DNA of 17,083 nt from Alectryocaccomicrobium faecavium (lineage in GTDB: Bacteria; Bacillota; Clostridia; Christensenellales; Aristaeellaceae): contig DVOT01000020.1 in assembly GCA_018713425.1 (NCBI GenBank), forward strand, positions 1 to 17,083, in the 5' to 3' direction. A model generated the notes under the pieces. The model was given only the letters and a program-made list of their open reading frames with translations, was not told the DNA's origin and did not search any database. Position numbers and translations under genes: made by a program. Positions 7,577 through 14,939 of the stretch are shown in pieces. The stretch's first letter is position 1. Each line of letters opens with the position of its first letter.

Positions 7577-7945
7577 ATGATTCAGCCGCAAACCCGCTTA
7601 AAGGTAGCCGACAACTCCGGCGCCAAGGAAATCATGTGCTTCCGGGTGCTGGGCGGCTCTTTCCGCCGTTCGGGTGGTATTGGCGATGTGATCGTCGCCT
7701 CTGTGAAGAGCGCAACGCCGGGCGGCACGGTGAAAAAGGGCGACGTGGTGCGCGCCGTGATCGTGCGCACTCGCAAGCAGTATCGCCGCCCCGACGGATC
7801 CTATATCCGCTTTGATGATAACGCCGCCGTTATCATCGGCAACGATAAGCAGCCGCGCGGCACCCGTATCTTTGGGCCCGTGGCGCGTGAACTGCGCGAG
7901 AAGGATTATATGAAGATCGTCTCGCTGGCGCCTGAAGTGCTGTAA
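7577..7945 (+). CDS. rplN: 50S ribosomal protein L14
   Basis: L14 lies at the subunit interface and binds 23S rRNA near L19 and the RsfS site. It is 122 residues, the standard length, starting MIQPQTRLKVADNSGAKEIMC and ending RELREKDYMKIVSLAPEVL. It is classically the first gene of the spc operon, but only 32 nt separate it from rpsQ and I find no promoter or terminator there. S10 and spc are therefore likely one transcript here. Confidence 0.99.
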   Translation: MIQPQTRLKVADNSGAKEIMCFRVLGGSFRRSGGIGDVIVASVKSATPGGTVKKGDVVRAVIVRTRKQYRRPDGSYIRFDDNAAVIIGNDKQPRGTRIFGPVARELREKDYMKIVSLAPEVL

Positions 7946-7959
7946 GGAGGAAAGACGAA

Positions 7960-8310
7960 ATGAGTACACCCAAGCTTCATGTGAAATCCGGGGATACCGT
8001 TGTCGTCATTTCCGGCGACAAGCGCAACAGCAAAGGCAAAACTGGCAAGGTGCAGAAGGCTTTCCCGAGCGAGGGCAAAGTGATTGTGGAAGGCGTCGCG
8101 ATTGTGAAGCGCCATCAGAAGCCGCGCGGCCAGGGCATGCCTGGCGGCATCGTGAGCAAGGAAGCCGCGATCGACGCGAGCCGCGTGATGCTGGTTTGCC
8201 CCAGCTGCAAGAAGGCTACGCGCGTAGCGCATAAGTTTGTTGAAGCTGAAGGCCAGAAGCCCCGCAAGGTGCGCGTGTGCAAAAAGTGCGGCGCGACCAT
8301 CGACAAGTAA
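7960..8310 (+). CDS. rplX: 50S ribosomal protein L24 (zinc-ribbon type)
   Basis: L24 is an early assembly initiator of the large subunit. An N-terminal KOW domain (about residues 6-35, VKSGDTVVVISGDKRNSKGKTG) is followed by the EGVAIVKRHQKP and GGIVSKEAAIDASRVMLV blocks. Two Cys pairs (C80/C83 and C107/C110, the latter in CKKCG) could form a zinc ribbon; many L24 proteins lack them. Length 116. AGGAGG precedes the ATG closely. Confidence 0.98.
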   Translation: MSTPKLHVKSGDTVVVISGDKRNSKGKTGKVQKAFPSEGKVIVEGVAIVKRHQKPRGQGMPGGIVSKEAAIDASRVMLVCPSCKKATRVAHKFVEAEGQKPRKVRVCKKCGATIDK

Positions 8311-8324
8311 GGAGGAGAAGTTTC

Positions 8325-8867
8325 ATGGCCAGACTGAGGGACAAATACCGCGCGGAAGTCGTTCCGGCGCTTCAGCAGAAGTTCGGCTATAAAAATGTGA
8401 TGGAAATCCCGAAGCTCGAGAAGATCGTGCTGAACGTAGGCCTGGGCGATTGCAAGGACAACGCCAAGGCGCTCGAGCTGGCGGTTTCGGAATTGGCCAC
8501 GATCTCCGGCCAGAAGCCGCTCGTGACGAAGGCGAAGAAGTCCGTCGCGAACTTCAAGCTGCGCGCTGGTATGAACGTTGGCGCCAAGGTTACGCTGCGC
8601 GGCGACCGCATGTATGAATTCGCGGATAAGCTCGTTTCTATCGTGCTTCCGCGCGTGCGCGACTTCCGCGGCGTATCCACCAAGGCCTTTGATGGCCGCG
8701 GCAATTATGCGCTGGGCGTGCGCGAGCAGTTGATCTTCCCTGAGATCGATTATGATAAGGTAGAAAAGATTCGCGGCCTGGAAATGATCTTTGTCACCAG
8801 CGCGAAGACCGACGAAGAGGCGCAGGAGCTTCTCCAGCTGATGGGGATGCCGTTTGCGCAGGCGTAA
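8325..8867 (+). CDS. rplE: 50S ribosomal protein L5
   Basis: L5 binds 5S rRNA and forms an intersubunit bridge in the central protuberance. The start is MARLRDKYRAEVVPALQ, with AAGGAGGAG directly overlapping and following the rplX stop; the frame is open further upstream into rplX but those residues do not belong to the family. The 180 residues contain KIVLNVGLG, the RAGMNVGAKVTLRGDRMYEF block and the GVREQLIFPEIDYDKV motif, all standard. Confidence 0.98.
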   Translation: MARLRDKYRAEVVPALQQKFGYKNVMEIPKLEKIVLNVGLGDCKDNAKALELAVSELATISGQKPLVTKAKKSVANFKLRAGMNVGAKVTLRGDRMYEFADKLVSIVLPRVRDFRGVSTKAFDGRGNYALGVREQLIFPEIDYDKVEKIRGLEMIFVTSAKTDEEAQELLQLMGMPFAQA

Positions 8868-8882
8868 TGAGGAGGACGTAAA

Positions 8883-9068
8883 ATGGCGAAGACAAGCATG
8901 AAGGTTCGGCAGGCAAGGGAGCCGAAGTTCTCCACGCGCGCGTATACCCGTTGCCGCATTTGCGGCCGCCCGCATTCGGTTCTTCGCAAATACGGCGTGT
9001 GCCGCATTTGCTTCCGCGAGCTGGCGTACAAGGGCCAGATCCCGGGCGTGAGAAAGGCTAGCTGGTAA
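8883..9068 (+). CDS. rpsZ: 30S ribosomal protein S14, type Z (zinc-binding)
   Basis: This is the short zinc-containing form of S14, part of the small-subunit head. The 61 residues carry a zinc ribbon with C24, C27, C40 and C43 (CRIC...CRIC) and end in GQIPGVRKASW, as usual for this class. In Bacillota this form is the main S14 and sits in the spc operon, as here; a zinc-free paralogue, if any, would be elsewhere. The ATG follows AGGAGG by 8 nt. Confidence 0.98.
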   Translation: MAKTSMKVRQAREPKFSTRAYTRCRICGRPHSVLRKYGVCRICFRELAYKGQIPGVRKASW

Positions 9069-9095
9069 GCTGGGCAATAGCAAGGAGGTTTTCAA

Positions 9096-9494
9096 ATGAT
9101 AATGAACGATCCCATCGCGGATATGCTGACGAGAATCCGCAATGCCCTCATTGCCAGACACGATACCGTTACGCTGCCCGCTTCGAACATGAAGAAGGCG
9201 ATCGCGAAAATCCTTCTGGACGAGGGCTACGTGAAGTCGATCGATTTCATCGACGACGACGTGCAGGGCCAGATCAAGATCGTGCTCAAGTATGTGCAGG
9301 GCAAGCAGCCGGTGATCAAGGGCCTCAAGCGCATCTCCAAGCCGGGCCTTCGCGTGTATGCCCGCCGTGAAGAACTGCCGAAGGTGCTCGGCGGCCTGGG
9401 CGTGGCGATCATTTCCACGTCGAAGGGCATTATGACCGATAAAGAAGCCCGCAACGCAGGTATCGGCGGCGAAGTGCTGGCCTATATCTGGTAA
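9096..9494 (+). CDS. rpsH: 30S ribosomal protein S8
   Basis: S8 is a primary 16S-binding protein; in E. coli it represses the spc operon. The 132 residues begin MIMNDPIADMLTRIRNA and end with the signature TSKGIMTDKEARNAGIGGEVLAYIW. ATG at 9096 is preferred over ATG 9102 because AAGGAGGT (9082-9089) is 6 nt upstream of the first and 12 nt upstream of the second. Two extra residues are all that depend on the choice. Confidence 0.98.
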   Translation: MIMNDPIADMLTRIRNALIARHDTVTLPASNMKKAIAKILLDEGYVKSIDFIDDDVQGQIKIVLKYVQGKQPVIKGLKRISKPGLRVYARREELPKVLGGLGVAIISTSKGIMTDKEARNAGIGGEVLAYIW

Positions 9495-9517
9495 TTACCA
9501 ACTGGAGGTGCAATGAA

Positions 9518-10060
9518 ATGTCTCGTATCGGAAAGCTTCCGATCACCGTGCCCAGCGGCGTGACCGTGACGATTGGCGAAGACAATCTGGTAACGATCAA
9601 GGGCCCCAAAGGCACGCTGAGTCAGAAGGTTCATAAGGATATTACCGTTAAGCACGAAGGCGCGGTAATTACCGTTTCCCGTCCGTCGGACGCCAAGCCG
9701 CACAAGGCGATGCACGGCCTGTACCGGGCGCTGCTGCACAACCTGGTGGTGGGTGTGACCAACGGCTTTGAAAAGCGTTTGCACATGGAAGGCGTGGGCT
9801 ATCGCGCGCAGGCCGCGGGTAAGCAGCTCACCCTGAACGTGGGATTTAGCCATCCCGTAGTGATCGACGCGCCGGAGAACATCTCTTTTGAGACGCCGCA
9901 GCCGACGGAGATCGTGGTAAAAGGCATTGATAAGCAGCAGGTCGGCGCTGTGGCGGCCGATATCCGCGCGATTCGCAAGCCGGAGCCGTATCTGGGCAAG
10001 GGCATTCGCTATGTGGATGAGGTTGTGCGCCGCAAAGAAGGCAAGGCCGGCAAGAAATAA
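9518..10060 (+). CDS. rplF: 50S ribosomal protein L6
   Basis: L6 has two homologous domains that bind 23S rRNA near the sarcin-ricin loop and the EF-G site. The 180 residues begin MSRIGKLPITVPSGVTV and have the GVTNGFEKRLHMEGVGYRAQ linker region and the C-terminal signature PEPYLGKGIRYVDEVVRRKEGK. Length and motifs are complete. The start follows a GGAGGT site. Confidence 0.99.
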   Translation: MSRIGKLPITVPSGVTVTIGEDNLVTIKGPKGTLSQKVHKDITVKHEGAVITVSRPSDAKPHKAMHGLYRALLHNLVVGVTNGFEKRLHMEGVGYRAQAAGKQLTLNVGFSHPVVIDAPENISFETPQPTEIVVKGIDKQQVGAVAADIRAIRKPEPYLGKGIRYVDEVVRRKEGKAGKK

Positions 10061-10075
10061 GGAGGGGAATGGCAA

Positions 10076-10444
10076 ATGTTTAGCAAGCGGGATCGGAACG
10101 AAGTCCGCAAAATTCGCCACGAGCGCGTGCGCAAAAAGATCAGCGGAACCGCCGCGCGTCCCCGTCTGTGCGTGTATCGCAGCCTGAAGCACATTTACGC
10201 GCAGATCATCGACGACAGCGTCGGCAATACGCTGGTTGCGGCTTCCACCGTTGAAAAGGAAATCGCGGGTCAGCTTGGCGAACTGGACAAGAAGGGCGCT
10301 GCAAAGCTCGTGGGCAAAGTGGTGGCTCAGCGTGCCAAGGCAAAGGGCATTGACAATGTCGTCTTTGACCGCGGTGGATATATCTATACCGGCCGTGTGG
10401 CCGAGCTGGCCGCTGGCGCTCGCGAGGGCGGTCTGGACTTCTGA
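10076..10444 (+). CDS. rplR: 50S ribosomal protein L18
   Basis: L18 binds 5S rRNA together with L5 and joins it to the large subunit. The 122 residues have a basic N-terminal part (RNEVRKIRHERVRKKISG), then TAARPRLCVYRSLKHIYAQIIDD and the end FDRGGYIYTGRVAELAAGAREGGLDF, a textbook L18. GGAGGGG precedes the ATG. Confidence 0.98.
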   Translation: MFSKRDRNEVRKIRHERVRKKISGTAARPRLCVYRSLKHIYAQIIDDSVGNTLVAASTVEKEIAGQLGELDKKGAAKLVGKVVAQRAKAKGIDNVVFDRGGYIYTGRVAELAAGAREGGLDF

Positions 10445-10469
10445 TGGTTTAAGGAGGTATCAAACGCAA

Positions 10470-10970
10470 ATGCAGCGCAGAGAGCAGCAGGTTAGCGAAT
10501 TCAAAGAGAAAATGGTAGCGGTAAACCGCGTTACCAAGGTCGTTAAGGGCGGTCGCAATTTCCGCTTCAGCGCGTTGATGGTCGTGGGCGACGAAAAGGG
10601 TCGCGTCGGCGTTGGCATGGGCAAGGCGGCGGAAATTCCGGAAGCCATTCGCAAGGGCATTGAGGATGCGAAGAAGGACCTCATCCAGGTGCCGATCGAC
10701 GGCACCACGATTCCGCACGAGGCCATCGGCACCTTTGGCAAGGGGCGCGTGCTCCTGCTCCCGGCGCCGGAAGGCACGGGCGTGATCGCGGGCAGCGCTG
10801 TGCGCGCCGTGATCGAGGCGTGCGGCATCAAGGACATCCGCACCAAGTCTGTGGGCACGAACAACCCGATCAACATGGCGCGTGCGACGATCGAGGGATT
10901 GAAGCAGCTTCGCTCCGCGGAACAGGTTGCGGCGCTTCGCGGCAAGACCGTGGAAGAGCTGTTGGGCTGA
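10470..10970 (+). CDS. rpsE: 30S ribosomal protein S5
   Basis: S5 lies opposite S3 and S4 around the mRNA entry channel and influences decoding accuracy. The start MQRREQQVSEFKEKMVAVNR is chosen because AAGGAGGT (10451-10458) precedes it by 11 nt; the frame is open far upstream within rplR, but that part is out-of-frame shadow. The 166 residues include the S5 dsRNA-binding-like domain (GGRNFRFSALMVVGDEKGRV), the GMGKAAEIPEAIRKG turn and the C-terminal GTNNPINMARATIEGLKQL. Confidence 0.98.
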   Translation: MQRREQQVSEFKEKMVAVNRVTKVVKGGRNFRFSALMVVGDEKGRVGVGMGKAAEIPEAIRKGIEDAKKDLIQVPIDGTTIPHEAIGTFGKGRVLLLPAPEGTGVIAGSAVRAVIEACGIKDIRTKSVGTNNPINMARATIEGLKQLRSAEQVAALRGKTVEELLG

Positions 10971-10983
10971 GGGGGTTAGAACA

Positions 10984-11166
10984 ATGAAGCTGAAAATCAC
11001 TCAGACGAAATCCACCATCGCCTGCCTGAAGGATCAGATTGCCACCATTAAGGCGCTGGGCCTGCATCGCATTGGGCATACCGTTGTGCATGAGGACAAT
11101 CCGGCGATCCGCGGGATGATCTTCAAGGTGAAGCACATGGTCAAGGTTGAGGAAATTAACGACTAA
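10984..11166 (+). CDS. rpmD: 50S ribosomal protein L30
   Basis: L30 is a small 23S-binding protein, missing in some bacteria. It has 60 residues: a start MKLKITQTKSTIACLKDQIA, then ALGLHRIGHTVVHEDNPAIRGMI and a VKHMVKVEEI end, all typical. The start at 10984 follows a GAGGGGG tract (10969-10975); the open frame extends into rpsE but has no family similarity there. Confidence 0.98.
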   Translation: MKLKITQTKSTIACLKDQIATIKALGLHRIGHTVVHEDNPAIRGMIFKVKHMVKVEEIND

Positions 11167-11178
11167 GGAGGTCCTGGC

Positions 11179-11619
11179 ATGAAACTTCATGAGATCAAAC
11201 CCGCAGTCGGATCGACAGCCGCCCCGAAGCGCTTGGGCCGCGGCATCGGTTCCGGTCTTGGCAAGACCTCCGGCAAGGGTCATAAGGGCGCAAAGGCGCG
11301 TTCTGGCGGCGGCAAGCGGCCCGGATTTGAAGGCGGTCAGCTGCCCTTGGTGCGCCGGCTGCCCAAGTACGGCTTTACGAACATCTTCCGCAAGGAGTAC
11401 GTCGCCATCAATGTCAGCCGCCTGGAAGTGTTTGAAGACGGCATGACGGTCGGCCCGGTCGAACTGATTGAGGAAGGCATCATCAAGAAGATCGAAGACG
11501 GCATCAAGATCATGGGCGATGGTGAACTCACCAAGAAGCTTACGGTGCAGGCGATGAAGTTTACCGCGTCCGCAAAAGCGAAAATCGAAGCGGCGGGTGG
11601 GAAGTGCGAGGTGCTCTGA
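11179..11619 (+). CDS. rplO: 50S ribosomal protein L15
   Basis: L15 is a late-assembly protein with a long Gly/Arg-rich N-terminal arm that threads into 23S rRNA. The 146 residues begin MKLHEIKPAVGSTAAPKRLG and show the arm GRGIGSGLGKTSGKGHKGAKARSG up to about residue 50, followed by the globular part and the end VQAMKFTASAKAKIEAAGGK. AAGGAGGT precedes the ATG. The stop is one base before the secY ATG. Confidence 0.98.
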   Translation: MKLHEIKPAVGSTAAPKRLGRGIGSGLGKTSGKGHKGAKARSGGGKRPGFEGGQLPLVRRLPKYGFTNIFRKEYVAINVSRLEVFEDGMTVGPVELIEEGIIKKIEDGIKIMGDGELTKKLTVQAMKFTASAKAKIEAAGGKCEVL

Positions 11620-11620
11620 G

Positions 11621-12862
11621 ATGTTTGAGACGCTTCGCAATGTTTGGAAGATTGAAGAACTGCGCAAGAAGGTTCTGTACACGGTGTTTATGCTGATCCT
11701 GTACCGCCTTCTGTGCGTGGTGCCGGTTCCGGGTGTCGATCTGGCAAGCGTGCAGGAAGGACTTGAAACCTTTAGCTTGCTGCAGTTTATGAATTCGATC
11801 ACCGGTTCCAACCTGCAGATGTATACGATTATGGCGATGGGTATTTCGCCCTACATCAACGCCTCGATTATTATGCAACTGCTGACGGTCGCCATTCCGA
11901 AGCTGGAAGAGATGAACAAGTCCGGCGAGGAAGGCCGCAAAAAGATCGCTCAGATCACCCGCTATGTCACGGTTGCCTTGGGCTTCCTCCAGGCAGTGGC
12001 GCTCACCTCGGCCATTGGCGCGCAGGCGAGCGGCGGCACCTTCGGCTTGATCACGATCGGTTTCTGCATGGCTGCCGGTACGGCGCTGGCTATGTGGATT
12101 GGCGAACGCATTACGGAAAACGGCATTGGCAACGGCATCAGCCTTCTGATCTTTGCGGGCATCATCTCGAACTTCGCAAACCAGATCGCTGTGGGCGCCT
12201 ACAATGCGTGGCATATGCCCAGCTATTTGCTGATCGCGCTGCCGGTGCTCATCATCAGCCTGGTGCTGATCGTGGCGGTGACTTGTGTTGACCTCGCAGA
12301 GCGTCGCGTTCCGGTGCAATATGCAAAGCGCGTCGTCGGCCGCAAGATGTACGGCGGCCAGTCCACGCACATTCCGCTCAAGGTGAACTCCTCCGGCGTG
12401 TTGCCGCTGATCTTCGCCTCGGCGCTGATGCAGTTCCCGCCGACGATTCTTGCGATGTTCGGCAGCAGCTGGTGGGATCAGCACATCAATGTGATGGGCT
12501 TCTGGTATCAATTGGTGTTCGCGCTGTTGATCATTGGCTTCACGTTCTTCTATTCGTCCATTTCCTTCAATCCGGACGAAATTGCCAAGAATATGCAGCA
12601 AAATGGCGGCAGCATCCCGGGCATTCGCCAGGGCAAGCCCACTGCGCTGTTTATCGCCAAGATCACCAAGCGCATCAACTTGTTTGGCGCGCTGTTCCTC
12701 GCAATATTGGCGACGATTCCGACCCTGATCTACGGCATCGCGAACGTTTCGTTGCCGTTCCAGGCCTCGTCGCTGTTGATTGCAGTTTCTGTGGCTCTCG
12801 AAACGACGCGCCAGCTGGAAAGCCAGATTCTGATGCGCCATTACAAGGGCTTCCTGAAGTAA
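11621..12862 (+). CDS. secY: Protein translocase subunit SecY
   Basis: SecY is the ten-helix channel of the Sec translocon in the cytoplasmic membrane. The 413 residues start MFETLRNVWKIEELRKKV, a family-like cytosolic N-terminus. Diagnostic stretches include MGISPYINASIIMQLL, WIGERITENGIGNGISLLIF, the basic loop ERRVPVQYAKRVVGR, the second cytosolic loop QNGGSIPGIRQGKPT and the C-terminal ETTRQLESQILMRHYKGFLK. The start is 1 nt after the rplO stop, with GAGGTG (11608-11613) as the likely ribosome binding site. A GTG at 11597 is open upstream but gives non-family residues. Confidence 0.98.
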   Translation: MFETLRNVWKIEELRKKVLYTVFMLILYRLLCVVPVPGVDLASVQEGLETFSLLQFMNSITGSNLQMYTIMAMGISPYINASIIMQLLTVAIPKLEEMNKSGEEGRKKIAQITRYVTVALGFLQAVALTSAIGAQASGGTFGLITIGFCMAAGTALAMWIGERITENGIGNGISLLIFAGIISNFANQIAVGAYNAWHMPSYLLIALPVLIISLVLIVAVTCVDLAERRVPVQYAKRVVGRKMYGGQSTHIPLKVNSSGVLPLIFASALMQFPPTILAMFGSSWWDQHINVMGFWYQLVFALLIIGFTFFYSSISFNPDEIAKNMQQNGGSIPGIRQGKPTALFIAKITKRINLFGALFLAILATIPTLIYGIANVSLPFQASSLLIAVSVALETTRQLESQILMRHYKGFLK

Positions 12863-12875
12863 TAGAGGTGCGCAT

Positions 12876-13499
12876 ATGAAGCTGATTTTTCTGGGCCCGC
12901 CAGGCGCTGGTAAAGGCACGCAGGCGGCGGAAGTTGCAGCTAAACTGAACATTGCCCATATTTCGACAGGCGATATGCTCCGGCGGGCCATCCGCCTGGG
13001 CACGCCTACGGGAAAACAAGCGAAGGAAACCATCGACGCGGGCAAGCTCGTGTCGGATGAAATCGTGATTGCGATGGTCGAGGAGCGAATCCGCGAGGCA
13101 GATTGCGTAAACGGATTCCTGCTCGACGGTTTCCCCCGCTCTGTGCACCAGGCGGAAGCGCTGGAAGGCTTTTCGGCGATTGATTGCGTGATCGAAATTG
13201 ATGTGGCGGACGATAAACTCCTTTCCCGGTTGACGGGACGTCGCGTTTGCAAGGATTGCCAGGGCACGTTCCATATTTCGCAGTTGGAAAAGGAAGTTTG
13301 CCCGGTTTGCGGCGGCGCGCTGTATCAGCGCGATGACGATAAACCGGAGACGATTGAGAATCGCTTGAAGGTGTATCACACACAAACCGCTCCGCTGATC
13401 GCGTTCTATAAGGAGCGCGGCCTGCTCAAGGTGGTTAACGGGGACGATACACCCGTCAACGTGACGCGCGCCATTTTCCGCGCGCTGGGGTGCGAATGA
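12876..13499 (+). CDS. adk: Adenylate kinase (zinc-lid type)
   Basis: Adk converts AMP and ATP to two ADP in the cytosol. The P-loop GPPGAGKGT is at residues 7-15, the AMP-binding DGFPR at 84-88, and the LID begins near 118. The LID carries C125, C128, C142 and C145 (CKDC and CPVC), the structural zinc site common in Gram-positive enzymes. It has 207 residues, slightly short of the 214-217 common in Bacillota. GAGGTG lies 6 nt before the ATG. The TGA overlaps the map start. Confidence 0.98.
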   Translation: MKLIFLGPPGAGKGTQAAEVAAKLNIAHISTGDMLRRAIRLGTPTGKQAKETIDAGKLVSDEIVIAMVEERIREADCVNGFLLDGFPRSVHQAEALEGFSAIDCVIEIDVADDKLLSRLTGRRVCKDCQGTFHISQLEKEVCPVCGGALYQRDDDKPETIENRLKVYHTQTAPLIAFYKERGLLKVVNGDDTPVNVTRAIFRALGCE

Positions 13500-14254
13500 T
13501 TACCATAAAGACGGAGGCGGAAATCGAGAAGATGTACGTCTCCGGGCAGATGCTGGGGAAGGTGCTAGCGGCGCTGCGCAAAGAAATCCATGAAGGCGTA
13601 ACGACGCTTCAACTGGATCGCATGGCGGAGGACATGATTCGCTCAATGGGCGCGGTTCCCTCGTTTAAGGACTATCATGGATTTCCCTATACGATCTGCG
13701 CTTCGTTGAATGAGACGGTTGTGCACGGGTTTGCCAACGACAAGCCGCTGGAAAGCGGGCAGCTTTTGAGCATTGATTGCGGGCTGGTGTACGATGGTTG
13801 GCAGGCGGACAGCGCGTTTTCCGTGGGAATCGGCGAAGTATCCAGCGAAGTGCAAAAGCTGATGGACGTTACGGAAGAGTGCTTCTGGAAAGCGGTTGAG
13901 GTCGTGAAGCCGGGCAACCGGCTAGGCGACATCGGCAACGCAGTGCAAACGCATGCGGAGGCACATGGCTACGGCGTGATTCGGGACATGTGCGGCCACG
14001 GAATTGGCCGCGAAATGCACGAAGATCCCAACGTACCCAATTACGGCAGGGCCGGCCACGGAATACGCCTTCGGGAAGGCATGACGATAGCCATAGAACC
14101 CATGATTGCGCTGGGGGATTACCACATTCGCATCTTGAAGGATGGCTGGACCTGTGTAACGCGCGATGGAAGTTTTTGCTCGCACTATGAGCATACGATC
14201 GCCGTGACGGATAAAGGCGCCCGAATCCTTACGCTTCCGGAGGAGAGCGCATGA
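13496..14254 (+). CDS. map: Methionine aminopeptidase, type I
   Basis: Map removes the initiator methionine from new proteins. The 252 residues carry the conserved active-site His77 and all five metal ligands: Asp94, Asp105, His168, Glu201 and Glu232, matching D97, D108, H171, E204 and E235 of the E. coli enzyme. The motifs LSIDCGLVYDGWQADSA and MCGHGIGREMHE are clear. The start is set at ATG 13496 (MITIKTEAEIEKM), which overlaps the adk stop as ATGA; a GTG two codons upstream is also in frame. The stop overlaps the next gene as ATGA, so adk, map and the KOW gene form a coupled chain. Confidence 0.98.
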   Translation: MITIKTEAEIEKMYVSGQMLGKVLAALRKEIHEGVTTLQLDRMAEDMIRSMGAVPSFKDYHGFPYTICASLNETVVHGFANDKPLESGQLLSIDCGLVYDGWQADSAFSVGIGEVSSEVQKLMDVTEECFWKAVEVVKPGNRLGDIGNAVQTHAEAHGYGVIRDMCGHGIGREMHEDPNVPNYGRAGHGIRLREGMTIAIEPMIALGDYHIRILKDGWTCVTRDGSFCSHYEHTIAVTDKGARILTLPEESA

Positions 14255-14523
14255 ACAAATGGCCATTGGAAGTGGGGCGGATTGCCATTTCCCGCGCTGG
14301 GCGCGATGCGGGTCGCAAGATGCTCGTCGTCCAGGAATTGGATGCCGATTTTGTCTGTGTGGCGGATGGCAGGCATCGCCAAATGGCACGCCCAAAGAAA
14401 AAGCGGCGCAGCCATTTGAAGCCCACAGCGCATGTGGACATGGCGCTGCGCGAGCGGCTTTTGAGGCATGAAGCTGTTGCGGATTATGAAGTGCGCGCGA
14501 GCCTATCGCACGAGGAGGGTTAA
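14251..14523 (+). CDS. KOW-domain RNA-binding protein (L14e-like, YbzG position)
   Basis: The 90-residue protein begins with a KOW-like segment, VGRIAISRAGRDAGRKMLVVQ (residues 8 to about 28), followed by a strand-rich part (DADFVCVADGRHR), a basic patch RPKKKRRSHLKP (residues 47-58) and a helical, acidic end. Such proteins resemble the KOW domain of eukaryotic/archaeal L14e and are found between map and infA in many Bacillota, as ybzG in B. subtilis. RNA binding is a family-level expectation; no function is proven. The ATG overlaps the map stop, with GGAGGAG just upstream. The stop codon lies only 4 nt before the infA start. Confidence 0.9.
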   Translation: MNKWPLEVGRIAISRAGRDAGRKMLVVQELDADFVCVADGRHRQMARPKKKRRSHLKPTAHVDMALRERLLRHEAVADYEVRASLSHEEG

Positions 14524-14530
14524 AAGCTTG
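14513..14530 (+). promoter_or_regulatory. Ribosome binding site and TTG start codon of infA
   Basis: AGGAGG (14513-14518) lies 9 nt before TTG (14528-14530). The stop codon of the preceding KOW gene (14521-14523) falls between the two. The in-frame ATG codons further upstream (14468 and 14486) would add 20 or 14 residues with no similarity to IF-1 and would overlap the KOW gene, so TTG is the only start that gives a normal IF-1. Confidence 0.88.
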
Positions 14531-14749
14531 TCGAAATCCGATGTTATCGAAGTCGAAGGCGTTGTGAAGGAGGCGTACCCGAACGCGATGTTCGAGGTAG
14601 AGCTGGCCAACGGACACAAGGTATTGGCGCATGTTTCCGGCAAGATGCGGATGAATTATATCCGGATTTACCCGGGCGATAAGGTAACAATCGAGCTGTC
14701 CCCGTACGACCTGACCCGGGGCAGAATCACGTGGCGCAGCAAGGCCTAA
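14528..14749 (+). CDS. infA: Translation initiation factor IF-1 (TTG start)
   Basis: IF-1 binds the 30S A site during initiation. From the TTG start the protein is 73 residues, (M)SKSDVIEVEGVVKEAYPNA then MFEVELANGHKVLAHVSGK, and ends LSPYDLTRGRITWRSKA; this is a complete OB-fold IF-1, one residue longer than the usual 72. A TTG start lowers initiation in most bacteria. The gene directly follows the KOW gene and may depend partly on its translation. Alternatives upstream do not fit the family. Confidence 0.96.
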   Translation: MSKSDVIEVEGVVKEAYPNAMFEVELANGHKVLAHVSGKMRMNYIRIYPGDKVTIELSPYDLTRGRITWRSKA

Positions 14750-14751
14750 AG

Positions 14752-14771
14752 GCGCGCTTCGGATGGCGCGC
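14752..14771 (+). repeat. Small GC inverted repeat in the infA-rpmJ spacer
   Basis: GCGCGC (14752-14757) can pair with GCGCGC (14766-14771) around an 8-nt loop. The whole spacer 14750-14811 is almost pure G+C with repeated CGCG runs and has no T-run, so it is not a standard terminator. The ribosome binding site of rpmJ (AGGAGG, 14812-14817) follows. Confidence 0.4.
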
Positions 14772-14825
14772 GCGCAATGGCGCGGGCGCGGAAGCGGGCT
14801 TGAACGAGAACAGGAGGATGGCAAA

Positions 14826-14939
14826 ATGAAGGTAAGACCGTCGGTGAAACCCATTTGCGAAAAGTGCAAGATTATCAAGCGCAAGGGCCGCGTGATGGTA
14901 ATCTGCGAAAACCCGAAGCACAAGCAGAAGCAGGGGTAA
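14826..14939 (+). CDS. rpmJ: 50S ribosomal protein L36 (zinc type)
   Basis: This very short gene encodes the 37-residue L36, MKVRPSVKPICEKCKIIKRK followed by GRVMVICENPKHKQKQG. The zinc-binding set C11, C14, C27 and H32 is intact, so this is the C+ form. L36 helps organise 23S rRNA near the L16 and L6 regions in late assembly. AGGAGG (14812-14817) precedes the ATG by 8 nt. The next gene is 182 nt away. Confidence 0.98.
   Translation: MKVRPSVKPICEKCKIIKRKGRVMVICENPKHKQKQG

Noticed and set aside
10236..10469. Upstream extension of the rpsE frame
   Set aside because: It lies out of frame within rplR and the translated residues are a shadow; the AAGGAGGT site points to ATG 10470.
11561..13267. 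A 568-codon open frame on the minus strand across secY and adk
   Set aside because: It lies antisense to two certain genes, has no ribosome binding site and a composition typical of the reverse frame of G+C-rich coding DNA. No family resemblance.
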